Positions 1 through 5,822 of a stretch of DNA of 6,589 nt are shown piece after piece (the first letter of the stretch is position 1; each line of letters starts with the position of its first letter). The stretch spans positions 1 through 6,589 of the forward strand of contig JAEVYR010000370.1 of the NCBI GenBank assembly GCA_023392645.1. Direction: 5' to 3'. Made by a program: the position numbers and the translations under genes. Under the pieces are notes generated by a model. It was not told the DNA's origin, did no database searches, and worked only from the letters and a program-made list of their open reading frames with translations. The stretch is from Chloroflexota bacterium (GTDB taxonomy: Bacteria > Chloroflexota > Chloroflexia > Thermomicrobiales > UBA6265).

Positions 1-1857
1 CGTCATGCCGGTGCGGCCCTTGTTGGCGCTCGGGTAGGACGCGGCCAGGCGGATCGACGGCAGCCAGTTCTTCAGCCGCCCGCCAATGCGCTCGGCAATG
101 GAGAGGAACCAGTCGATGTTCTGCATGATCACCAGCGTCGACGACGCGACGATGAAGATGCCGGAGACGAAGAACATCTCGATGTCGCCGCTGTAGCTGC
201 CGAAGAGCGTCTCGAAGGCATCCTCGGGCAGGAGCCAGAACACCAGCAGGTAAACTCCGACCACCGTCAGCACCCACCGTGGGTGCCAACCGAAGTAGGT
301 CACGATCGCTGCGAGACCGAAGGGAACCAGGGACATGCCGATCGTGAACAAGGCGAGGCTGTCGCTGCCCTGCGCGCCGACGATCATCAGCGCGCCGACG
401 ATGACCATGATCACGCCCCAGATCAGCTGACGGCGGTTCTTGCGGGGCGAGTAGTTGTCCGGGATGTCACGCACGGCGGCGACCACGTTGAGACGGCTGA
501 CCCGCCACGACGAGATCGTCACCGCGAGGAAGGTGATCACCACGCCGAGGGCGTAGGCGATGATCATGCTGCGCGGCTCGACGTGCGGCGAGATGTCGAT
601 GAAGTCGCCGAACGCCTGCTGCAGGCCCCAGCCGATCGCGAGCGCCGTGCCCACGCCGAGGGCCGCGCCGACCAGGCCGGCGAGCAAGGCGTATCCCGCT
701 CCTTCCGCGATGAATTGCTGAATCAGCTGCCGTCGCTGGGCGCCGACGGCCCGCTCCATGCCCATCTCCGAGCGTCGCTCGGCGGCGAGCATCGTGAAGA
801 TCAGCACGATCAGCAGGATGCCGACGGCGATCGAGAACAGGCCGAATACGATGAAGAAGGTCACGAACACGCTGGCGAGCAGCTCAGCCTGATTGACGAA
901 ATCCTGCTTGATCGGGTTGATGCCGAGGTTGTGTTGCGCCAGCTCCGGCTTGAGATCGTCGACGATGGTGTCGGTCAGGTCGAGCCCCTCCCGCTCGCCG
1001 CCGGTGTTCGAGATACCGATGCCGCTGAGGCGCCCTTCCTTGCCGGAGAGCTGCTGCAGGGGCTTGAGCTGCATCGCCATTGCTGGCGCGTTGATGTCGC
1101 CGAAGCTGCCGGTCAGGACCGAGTCCCGCGCGATGGCGGCGACGGTGAGCACGGCCGGCTTGTTGTTGAACATCACGACGAGGTGATCGCCGACCTTCGC
1201 GTCCAGCTTGTTGGATCCGGTTTCACTGAGCACCACGTCGGTGTCGCTGAAGGCGCCGAAGTCCACCCGATTGCCGTCGAGGTCGTTGAGCCCGCCGAGC
1301 GCCTCGAAGGAGTCGGTGTTGAGGCCCGCGACCATCACCGCCGGCTCGGACTGCACCGCGACATCGGTGATCTGGTCGAACGAGGTGATGTCCTGTGGGT
1401 CATTGTCGGCGATGTTCACCGCGGGCGCCGGCGCGACGAGGATGCCGCCGAGCGCATCGACATCGTCGCGATCCTGAGTCAGCTCGCGCACGACGTCCAT
1501 CGACGATTCGGGGATGGTCTGCGTGAGGATCGAGTTCACCTCACCCTCGCCGTCACCGTCGCTCGACGCGACGACGATCTCGTCGACCGGACCGAGCTGG
1601 CGATAGACGACTGTGCTCACCGAGTGGTTGAGCGTGTCGCCGGTACCGAACGCGGCCGCGATGATCAGGGTCGACAACATCAACCCGACGACGATCAGCG
1701 TGGTTTGCGCCTTGCGCCGCGGGATGTTGCGGACGCCGAGCTTGAAAATGACTGGCCGGCGCCAGGCGATGAACGCGATGATGGCCAGGCACGCGAACAG
1801 CAGCGCCAGCATGACCACCATGATGTTCACCATGGGGATTCCGAAGAGTTCTTGCAT
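1..1857 (-). CDS. FtsX/MacB-type ABC transporter permease, large two-module form (3' end missing)
   Basis: The frame is open from an ATG at 1857 to the left edge, giving 619 residues without a stop, so the C-terminus lies outside. The start is supported by GGAAGGAG, with its last G six bases before the ATG. Seen in the protein: hydrophobic helices at about 8-32 and 52-70, a long hydrophilic extracytoplasmic stretch at about 71-328, then an FtsX core at about 329-460 with three helices (329-357, 386-410, 431-449). The cytoplasmic loop AERRSEMGMERAVGAQRRQL follows the first of these, as is typical of FtsX/MacB permeases. Further hydrophobic segments lie at about 478-495, 500-520, 528-543 and 560-579. 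The last visible residues (about 597-619, LPSIRLAASYPSANKGRTGM) resemble the entry at 38-55 (KLGVRNIPRRKAQTTL), as if a second module were starting. In this family the permease does not form a classical import channel but moves an extracytoplasmic domain using ATP hydrolysis by the partner. The partner ATPase is encoded 36 bases upstream. Substrate unknown. Confidence 0.93.
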   Translation of the reverse strand, partial: MQELFGIPMVNIMVVMLALLFACLAIIAFIAWRRPVIFKLGVRNIPRRKAQTTLIVVGLMLSTLIIAAAFGTGDTLNHSVSTVVYRQLGPVDEIVVASSDGDGEGEVNSILTQTIPESSMDVVRELTQDRDDVDALGGILVAPAPAVNIADNDPQDITSFDQITDVAVQSEPAVMVAGLNTDSFEALGGLNDLDGNRVDFGAFSDTDVVLSETGSNKLDAKVGDHLVVMFNNKPAVLTVAAIARDSVLTGSFGDINAPAMAMQLKPLQQLSGKEGRLSGIGISNTGGEREGLDLTDTIVDDLKPELAQHNLGINPIKQDFVNQAELLASVFVTFFIVFGLFSIAVGILLIVLIFTMLAAERRSEMGMERAVGAQRRQLIQQFIAEGAGYALLAGLVGAALGVGTALAIGWGLQQAFGDFIDISPHVEPRSMIIAYALGVVITFLAVTISSWRVSRLNVVAAVRDIPDNYSPRKNRRQLIWGVIMVIVGALMIVGAQGSDSLALFTIGMSLVPFGLAAIVTYFGWHPRWVLTVVGVYLLVFWLLPEDAFETLFGSYSGDIEMFFVSGIFIVASSTLVIMQNIDWFLSIAERIGGRLKNWLPSIRLAASYPSANKGRTGMT

Positions 1858-1863
1858 TGATCG

Positions 1864-1884
1864 CTCCTTCCGGCTGGGGCCGGA
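1864..1884 (-). promoter_or_regulatory. Ribosome binding site of the permease gene overlapped by a hairpin
   Basis: On the minus strand, in the 36-base gap between the two genes, TCCGGC and GCCGGA (1884-1879 and 1874-1869) form a perfect 6-bp stem around a CCCA loop. The 3' arm runs into the Shine-Dalgarno GGAAGGAG (1871-1864). Allowing one bulged A, two more C-G pairs would cover part of the core AGGAG. There is no T run after it, so it does not look like a terminator. A role in limiting or coupling permease translation is inference. Confidence 0.45.
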
Positions 1885-1893
1885 GGGTCAGGT

Positions 1894-2685
1894 TCAGGCG
1901 CGCACCGTTCCGGCGAGCTCGTCCTCGGAGACGACGGGCGCGTCTTGCTCGGGGCGTTCCTCGCCGATGATCTCGCCGTCCTGCATGCGCACGATGCGGT
2001 GGGCCTGCGCGCCGACTGTCGGGTCGTGGGTGACGAGCACGATGGTCAGGCCGTGATCGTGGTTGAGCTGGATCATCGTGTCCATGATGTCCTGCGCGGT
2101 TTTCGAGTCGAGCGCGCCGGTCGGCTCGTCGGCCCAGACGATGGCGGGGTCGTTGACCAGCGAGCGGGCGATGGTGACGCGCTGGCGCTGCCCGCCGGAG
2201 AGCTCGGCCGGGCGATGGGTGGCCCATTGCATCAGGTCCACCTGCTCCAGCGCCTCCAGCGCCCGCTGGCGGGCCGCCTTCGGGCGGACGCCGGCGACCA
2301 GCAGCGGCAGCTCGACGTTTTCGACCGCCGAAAGCACCGGCAGCAGGTTGTAGACCTGGAAGATGAAGCCCATGCGGCGAGCGCGGTAGTCGGTGCGCTT
2401 CTTGTCGCTCATCGTGGCGAGGTCCTGGCCCTCCAGCCAGATCTGGCCGGAATCGATGGAATCCAGGCCCGAAAGCGTGTTCAACAGCGTGGTCTTGCCG
2501 CAGCCGGAGGGCCCCATCACGGCGACCATCTCGCCGCGCGCGACGGCGAAGTCGATGCCCTTGAGTGCCTCGACCCGCATCGTGCCGGTGTCGTAGGTCT
2601 TCACGACATCCCGGGCGACGATGATCGCGTCGGTGTCGGCGGGTGCCTCGGCGGCGGTATTGGATGAACGAAAGCGTCCGAGCAT
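1894..2685 (-). CDS. ABC transporter ATP-binding protein, MacB/LolD type (partner of the FtsX-like permease)
   Basis: This 263-residue nucleotide-binding subunit hydrolyses ATP at the inner face of the membrane to drive the adjacent FtsX-like permease. All catalytic motifs are intact: Walker A GPSGCGKT at 58-65, Q-loop glutamine 110 in FIFQVYNLLP, signature LSGGQ at 162-166 followed by RQRV, Walker B IVWADEP at 182-188, D-loop GALD at 190-193, and switch histidine 220 in VTHD. The FQ-(V/F)YNLLP and ADEPTGALD wording is characteristic of the MacB/LolD/FtsE branch. The first 20 residues and an acidic tail (about 241-263) lie outside the fold. The open frame extends upstream to 3060, but ATG 2685 has AGGAG ten bases before it and gives the normal family length, whereas the extension would run into the divergent gene. 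It is first in a two-gene unit with the permease. Function as ATPase is sure; the substrate is not. Confidence 0.96.
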   Translation of the reverse strand: MLGRFRSSNTAAEAPADTDAIIVARDVVKTYDTGTMRVEALKGIDFAVARGEMVAVMGPSGCGKTTLLNTLSGLDSIDSGQIWLEGQDLATMSDKKRTDYRARRMGFIFQVYNLLPVLSAVENVELPLLVAGVRPKAARQRALEALEQVDLMQWATHRPAELSGGQRQRVTIARSLVNDPAIVWADEPTGALDSKTAQDIMDTMIQLNHDHGLTIVLVTHDPTVGAQAHRIVRMQDGEIIGEERPEQDAPVVSEDELAGTVRA

Positions 2686-2936
2686 AGAGGCTGTCTCCTG
2701 AGCCGGGGCGAGACCCTTCCCGATCCTGTTCCGGCTGGTCCAGTGAGGTTTCCGATACATGGTGCCGGCGAGCGCAAAACTCGCGATTCCGTGTCGCATC
2801 CTAACGGCTGAATGTGTCATGCCTGTCACAAAATGGATGCCTTCAGGCGTCGATTGAAATACCCCGGGCGCCAGAAGTGTTTTGATCGGGGCGCGGACCC
2901 ACGTGGATTCTACACCTCGAATGCCGTCGACATAAG

Positions 2937-2972
2937 TCGTGACACGAGCCCCGGCGTGGTATCGTGACGCGA
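2937..2972 (+). repeat. Tandem near-palindrome TCGTGAC(A/G)CGA, candidate operator
   Basis: TCGTGACACGA at 2937-2947 is a perfect palindrome about a central A. TCGTGACGCGA at 2962-2972 matches it at 10 of 11 positions and is palindromic except for one pair. The starts are 25 bases apart, roughly two and a half helical turns. The pair brackets the best promoter candidate of the importer operon and ends two bases before its Shine-Dalgarno sequence. Paired dyads at this position usually bind a dimeric repressor. That reading is inference, and the regulator is not in the window. Confidence 0.5.
2939..2965 (+). promoter_or_regulatory. Weak promoter candidate for the osmoprotectant importer operon
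   Basis: GTGACA (2939-2944, five of six to the -35 consensus) and TATCGT (2960-2965, weak -10) are separated by 15 bases, shorter than the usual 16-18. Transcription would begin near 2972, leaving a leader of only about 14 bases that starts at the ribosome binding site. The -35 lies inside the first copy of the near-palindrome and the -10 overlaps the start of the second, so a bound repressor would block it. Sigma factor usage in this organism is unknown, so this is only a candidate. Confidence 0.3.
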
Positions 2973-2974
2973 CG

Positions 2975-2982
2975 AAGGAGGT
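2975..2982 (+). promoter_or_regulatory. Strong Shine-Dalgarno AAGGAGGT deciding a GTG start
   Basis: AAGGAGGT at 2975-2982 is nearly fully complementary to the 16S rRNA tail and lies just upstream of GTG 2986. It favours this GTG over the in-frame ATG at 3007, which has no comparable site. The gap of three to four bases is short, which may lower initiation despite the strong match. Confidence 0.7.
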
Positions 2983-2985
2983 CGC

Positions 2986-3627
2986 GTGGACACCATCGAG
3001 GCCGTAATGGCGTTTTACCGAGATCGCTCGGATGACGTGCTGGAGCTGACCTGGGGGCACCTGCGCCTGAGCCTGCTCGCGCTGGGGCTGGCGACACTCG
3101 TGTGGGTGCCACTCGGCATCGCCTTTTCGAAGATGTCGAAGGGTGGCGCGGAGATAGTCGGCGCGATCGCGTCGGTGCGGGTGATCCCCTCGCTGGCGTT
3201 GATTTTCCTGTTCTATCCCCTGCTCGGCTTCGGCGAGGGGCCTGCGCTGCTGGCGCTGATCATCCTCGGCGCCCCGCCGCTGATCCTCAACACCTACGCC
3301 GGCATGCGGCAGGTGGATGCCTCGGTGCTGGAGGCGGCGATGGGGGTTGGCATGAACCCTGCGCAGGTGTTCCGCAAGGTGCAGTTCCCGCTCGCGCTGC
3401 CGGTCATCGTGGCAGGCATGCGGTCCGCATCCGTGGAAATCTTCGCCAGCGCCACGCTGGCGTCGTTCATCGGCGTCAGGACGCTCGGCCAGTACATCAT
3501 CACCGGCATCTCCTTGCTGGATACGACGTATTTGCTGGCCGGCGGGATTCTCATCGTGGCGCTTGTGCTGCTTGCCGAGGTGATTCTCGTCGGGTTCGAG
3601 CGCATGGTTCGCCCGCCTGTGGCATGA
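2986..3627 (+). CDS. Osmoprotectant ABC importer permease subunit 1 (OpuCB/YehW-like)
   Basis: This 213-residue inner-membrane protein forms half of the translocation channel for a compatible solute. Five clear hydrophobic segments lie at about 26-46, 57-80, 87-105, 137-162 and 182-204. The cytoplasmic EAA loop that docks on the ATPase is present at 116-135 (EAAMGVGMNPAQVFRKVQFP), with the conserved E116-A-A and G122. Length and pattern fit the glycine betaine/choline/carnitine permeases of the binding-protein-dependent family, which are usually 210-230 residues. The GTG start is chosen from AAGGAGGT just upstream; a shorter form from ATG 3007 would still keep all helices. It is the first gene of the operon, 63 bases before the binding-protein gene. 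Where relatives usually have GAGGLG after the fourth segment, this protein has GVRTLG (164-169). The second permease keeps SGGLG, so the two subunits are not interchangeable copies. The exact substrate is not readable from the permease. Confidence 0.93.
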   Translation: MDTIEAVMAFYRDRSDDVLELTWGHLRLSLLALGLATLVWVPLGIAFSKMSKGGAEIVGAIASVRVIPSLALIFLFYPLLGFGEGPALLALIILGAPPLILNTYAGMRQVDASVLEAAMGVGMNPAQVFRKVQFPLALPVIVAGMRSASVEIFASATLASFIGVRTLGQYIITGISLLDTTYLLAGGILIVALVLLAEVILVGFERMVRPPVA

Positions 3628-3690
3628 TCGTGCGGTACGGGTCCCAGGCGAGATATTGCCTCACTTTGTCGTGAAAGGAACCGAGAACAC

Positions 3691-4698
3691 ATGCTGAATC
3701 GACGTACGGTTATCAAGGGCGCGCTCGCGACGCCACTCGCGGCTTCGACCGTTGCCGCCGTGTGGCACGGCGCCATGGCCCAGGACGGTCCCATCACCGT
3801 CGGATCGAAGGACTTCACCGAGCAGTTCATCCTCGGCAACATGTACCTGCTCGTGCTGCAGGATATGGGGCTGGAGACCGAGGACGCGCTGAACCTCGGC
3901 GGCACACAGATCGCCAACCAGGCTCTGCAGAGCGGCGACATCGACACCTACCCCGAGTACACGGGCACCGCGCTGGTGGAGGTGCTCGGCATGTCGGTTG
4001 AGGACGTGCTGGCCGGCTTCAACGGCGGCGCCGCGGGCGCAACGCCGGTGGCTGACGTTGCCGCCGCCGGGGCGACGCCGGTCGCGTCGGGCTCGCTGTC
4101 GGACTACGTCTACACCATCGTCAAGGACGCCTATCAGGAGCAATTCAACCTGACCTGGCTCGCCTATTCCCCCTTCAACAACACCCAGGCGCTCGCCGTC
4201 AAGCGCGATTGGTCGGAGGAGAACGGCGTCACGACGATTTCGCAACTTGCCGAGATCGCGGGCGACCTCACGATCTCCGCGCCGGCCGACTTCCCCGAGC
4301 GCGAGGATGGCTTGCTCGGCCTGCAGCGTGTCTACGATTCGGGCTTCAACGACATCGAGACGCTGCCGGTCGCTCCGGGCCTGAAATACCAGGCGCTGCT
4401 CGATGACCAGGCACAGGTGGTGCTGGCGTTCGGCACAGACGGCCAGATCAGCGGCTACGACCTGGTCGTGCTGGAGGACGACAAGGGCCTTTGGCCGCCG
4501 TACAATGTCGCCCCGATCGTGCGCAACGAGGTGCTCGAAGCCAACCCGGACATCGCGGCGCGCTTCGACGCGGTGACGACCTCGCTCACCGGCGAGGTGA
4601 TGTCGAGCCTGAACTGGCAGGTCGACGGCGACGAGAAGGCCGAGCCGGCGGATGTCGCGCAACAGTACCTCTCGGATAACGGCTTCATCGGCGGCTAA
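3691..4698 (+). CDS. Osmoprotectant-binding protein of the importer (OpuCC/OsmF/ProX-like), Tat-type signal
   Basis: This 335-residue solute-binding protein should capture a quaternary amine outside the membrane and deliver it to the two permeases. Family signatures: SKDFTEQFILGNM (39-51), LGGTQIANQAL (69-79), DTYPEYTGTAL (85-95), FNNTQALAV (162-170), FGTDGQI (247-253) and WPPYNVAPIVR (268-278). The N-terminus NRRTVIKG (3-10) followed by a weakly hydrophobic stretch and AMA-Q (28-31) fits a twin-arginine signal cleaved after residue 30. No lipobox cysteine is visible. Residues 112-136 form an Ala/Gly/Pro-rich insert with AAGATPVA twice, just after the first lobe motif. NNTQA has Gln166 where I recall an aromatic Tyr in many relatives. 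AAAGGA lies 11 bases before the ATG, and a weak hairpin (3646-3661) sits in the 63-base gap. A strong terminator-like hairpin follows the gene. Role is well supported; the actual ligand is not determined. Confidence 0.95.
   Translation: MLNRRTVIKGALATPLAASTVAAVWHGAMAQDGPITVGSKDFTEQFILGNMYLLVLQDMGLETEDALNLGGTQIANQALQSGDIDTYPEYTGTALVEVLGMSVEDVLAGFNGGAAGATPVADVAAAGATPVASGSLSDYVYTIVKDAYQEQFNLTWLAYSPFNNTQALAVKRDWSEENGVTTISQLAEIAGDLTISAPADFPEREDGLLGLQRVYDSGFNDIETLPVAPGLKYQALLDDQAQVVLAFGTDGQISGYDLVVLEDDKGLWPPYNVAPIVRNEVLEANPDIAARFDAVTTSLTGEVMSSLNWQVDGDEKAEPADVAQQYLSDNGFIGG
4030..4086 (+). repeat. In-frame repeat encoding AAGATPVA twice within the binding protein
   Basis: Codons at 4030-4053 and 4063-4086 both encode AAGATPVA (residues 114-121 and 125-132), 11 residues apart. 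The DNA copies differ in five of eight codons, all silently, so the peptide is kept while the DNA has drifted. The repeat forms a flexible Pro/Ala/Gly linker between the YPEYTGT lobe and the DYVYTIVKDAY segment, where close relatives I recall have a short connection. Confidence 0.8.
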
Positions 4699-4713
4699 CG
4701 CCGGTGCGCCAGG

Positions 4714-4746
4714 CGGGCCGGCCGGAAGCTCCGGCCGGCCCGTTTT
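4714..4746 (+). terminator. Intrinsic terminator or attenuator inside the importer operon
   Basis: A perfect 13-bp G+C-rich stem (4714-4726 with 4730-4742) closes a 3-base AGC loop and is followed directly by TTTT (4743-4746). It begins 15 bases after the binding-protein stop and lies 58 bases before the ATPase start. The structure is that of a factor-independent terminator, though the T run is short, so read-through is likely. It would leave more transcript for the first permease and binding protein than for the ATPase and second permease, or mark the end of a separate unit. No strong promoter is visible between 4747 and 4804. Confidence 0.8.
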
Positions 4747-4804
4747 CATGTAGAGTGTCACCCATTCCGGATCGCGGCAGCATGGCTAAGGAAATGGCAG
4801 GCAG

Positions 4805-5818
4805 GTGAGCGAGACGACGAGCGATGCGGCGTGGGGCAGCGCCATCCGGCTGGAACACGTCAGCAAGGTCTATGCGACGACGGCTCGACCCGCCGTCGAT
4901 GACGTCACGCTGGCGATCGAGCCGGGCGAGTTCGTGGTGCTGCTGGGTCCATCGGGATGCGGCAAGACGACGCTGCTGAAGATGATCAACCGCATCCACG
5001 AGCCGACCGGCGGGACGATCCATATCGACAACGTCGAAATTCACGATCTCGCCGCGTCCGCCCTCCGGCGCCGCATCGGCTACGTTATCCAGCAAACCGG
5101 CCTCTTCCCGCACATGCGGATCGAGGACAACGTCGCCACCGTGCCGAAGCTGTTGAAATGGGACAAGAACCGGACGCACGCCCGCGTCTTCGACCTGCTT
5201 CGCCTGGTTGGGCTGCCGCCCGAGGATTACGCGCGCCGCTATCCCTCGCAGCTTTCCGGCGGCGAACAGCAGCGTGTCGGGCTGGCGCGGGCGCTGGCCG
5301 CCGAACCGCGCGCGATGCTGATGGATGAGCCGTTCGGCGCGCTCGACGCAATCACCCGCTCCCGGCTTCAGGGCGAGCTCAAGCGATTGCACAGCCGGCT
5401 TGGCCAGACGGTGCTGTTTGTCACCCACGACATCGACGAGGCTGTCCGCCTCGCCGACCGGATCGTCGTGATGCGTGAGGGCCGGGTGGTCCAGTTCGCC
5501 TCGCCGCTGGAGATCGTCTCGCATCCGGCCGATCAGTTCGTGGCCGACCTCGTCGGCGCCGACGACGTGTTGCGGCGGATGAGCCTGATTTCCGTGGCCT
5601 CGGCGGCCAGCCACGATGCTCCCGCCGGCGCTCCGGGCGAAATCGCTGGCTCGGCGATGTTGCGCGATGCGCTCGGGCAGATGGTCGAAAGCGGCGCCGA
5701 TCATTTGACCGTACTGGACCACGACGGTCGGCCCACCGCCGACCTCTCGATGGAGGACATCCGCGCCGCGGTCGGCGACGAGCGTCCACGCGAACCCGCC
5801 ACGGCACGGGACGCCTGA
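4805..5818 (+). CDS. Osmoprotectant ABC importer ATP-binding protein (OpuCA/ProV-like) with one CBS-like domain
   Basis: This 337-residue ATPase powers uptake by the two neighbouring permeases. Motifs are intact: Walker A GPSGCGKTT (48-56), Q-loop in YVIQQTGLFPHM (93-104), signature LSGGEQQR (150-157), Walker B MLMDEPF (171-177), D-loop GALD (178-181), and switch histidine 208 in VTHDIDEA. QQTGLFPHM and the following ATVPKLLKW are typical of the glycine betaine/proline branch. After about residue 250 comes a tail with one CBS-like unit (roughly 258-323, ending in HLTVLDHDGRPTADLSMEDI). OpuCA-type proteins of about 380 residues carry two such units; in that family they sense ionic strength or nucleotides. 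The GTG start at 4805 has no better in-frame alternative before the Walker A motif. The nearest Shine-Dalgarno-like AAGGA ends 12 bases upstream, a long gap. The next permease starts four bases after its stop. Confidence 0.95.
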   Translation: MSETTSDAAWGSAIRLEHVSKVYATTARPAVDDVTLAIEPGEFVVLLGPSGCGKTTLLKMINRIHEPTGGTIHIDNVEIHDLAASALRRRIGYVIQQTGLFPHMRIEDNVATVPKLLKWDKNRTHARVFDLLRLVGLPPEDYARRYPSQLSGGEQQRVGLARALAAEPRAMLMDEPFGALDAITRSRLQGELKRLHSRLGQTVLFVTHDIDEAVRLADRIVVMREGRVVQFASPLEIVSHPADQFVADLVGADDVLRRMSLISVASAASHDAPAGAPGEIAGSAMLRDALGQMVESGADHLTVLDHDGRPTADLSMEDIRAAVGDERPREPATARDA

Positions 5819-5822
5819 GCCG

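Larger units (their letters stand above)
2686..2985. other. Divergent intergenic region between the two transporter loci
   Basis: These 300 bases separate the starts of the minus-strand ATPase gene and the plus-strand importer operon and must hold both promoters. I see no convincing gene. The ribosome binding site of the minus-strand gene (AGGAG, 2699-2695) is at the left end. TGTCA occurs twice at 2815-2819 and 2824-2828 (read as TGACA on the minus strand). GTGACA on the minus strand (2829-2824) and TAGGAT (2803-2798) could form a leftward promoter, but the spacer of 20 is too long to call. The right end carries the tandem near-palindrome and promoter candidate listed separately. Confidence 0.8.

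Noticed and set aside
283..1860. A 525-codon open frame on the plus strand.
   Set aside because: It lies exactly opposite the permease codons, and its product is rich in Asp, Glu, Arg, His and Gln with no fold signature. The minus strand gives a clear FtsX permease with a good ribosome binding site. Rare TTA, CTA and TCA codons in a G+C-rich gene leave the antisense frame open.
2813..2830. TGTGTCATGCCTGTCACA as a CRP-like or Pho-box-like site.
   Set aside because: The TGTGT and TCACA halves are 8 apart rather than 6, and the TGTCA direct repeats start 9 apart rather than the 11 expected of a Pho box. Neither consensus fits.
2686..3060. N-terminal extension of the minus-strand ATPase to an ATG at 3060.
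   Set aside because: It would add 125 residues without ABC character and overlap the start of the divergent permease. ATG 2685 has a proper ribosome binding site and gives the family length.
3646..3661. Hairpin AGGCGA/TTGCCT with a GATA loop between permease 1 and the binding-protein gene.
   Set aside because: It has only six pairs including one G-T and no T run, so it cannot be called a terminator or a regulatory element.
3661..4761. A 366-codon minus-strand frame opposite the binding-protein gene.
   Set aside because: It is codon-aligned antisense of a protein with many family motifs; its product is low-complexity and charged, and its start lies beyond the terminator hairpin.
4685..5722. 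A 345-codon minus-strand frame opposite the ATPase gene.
   Set aside because: The plus strand carries every ABC ATPase motif; the antisense product has none and shows only compositional bias.
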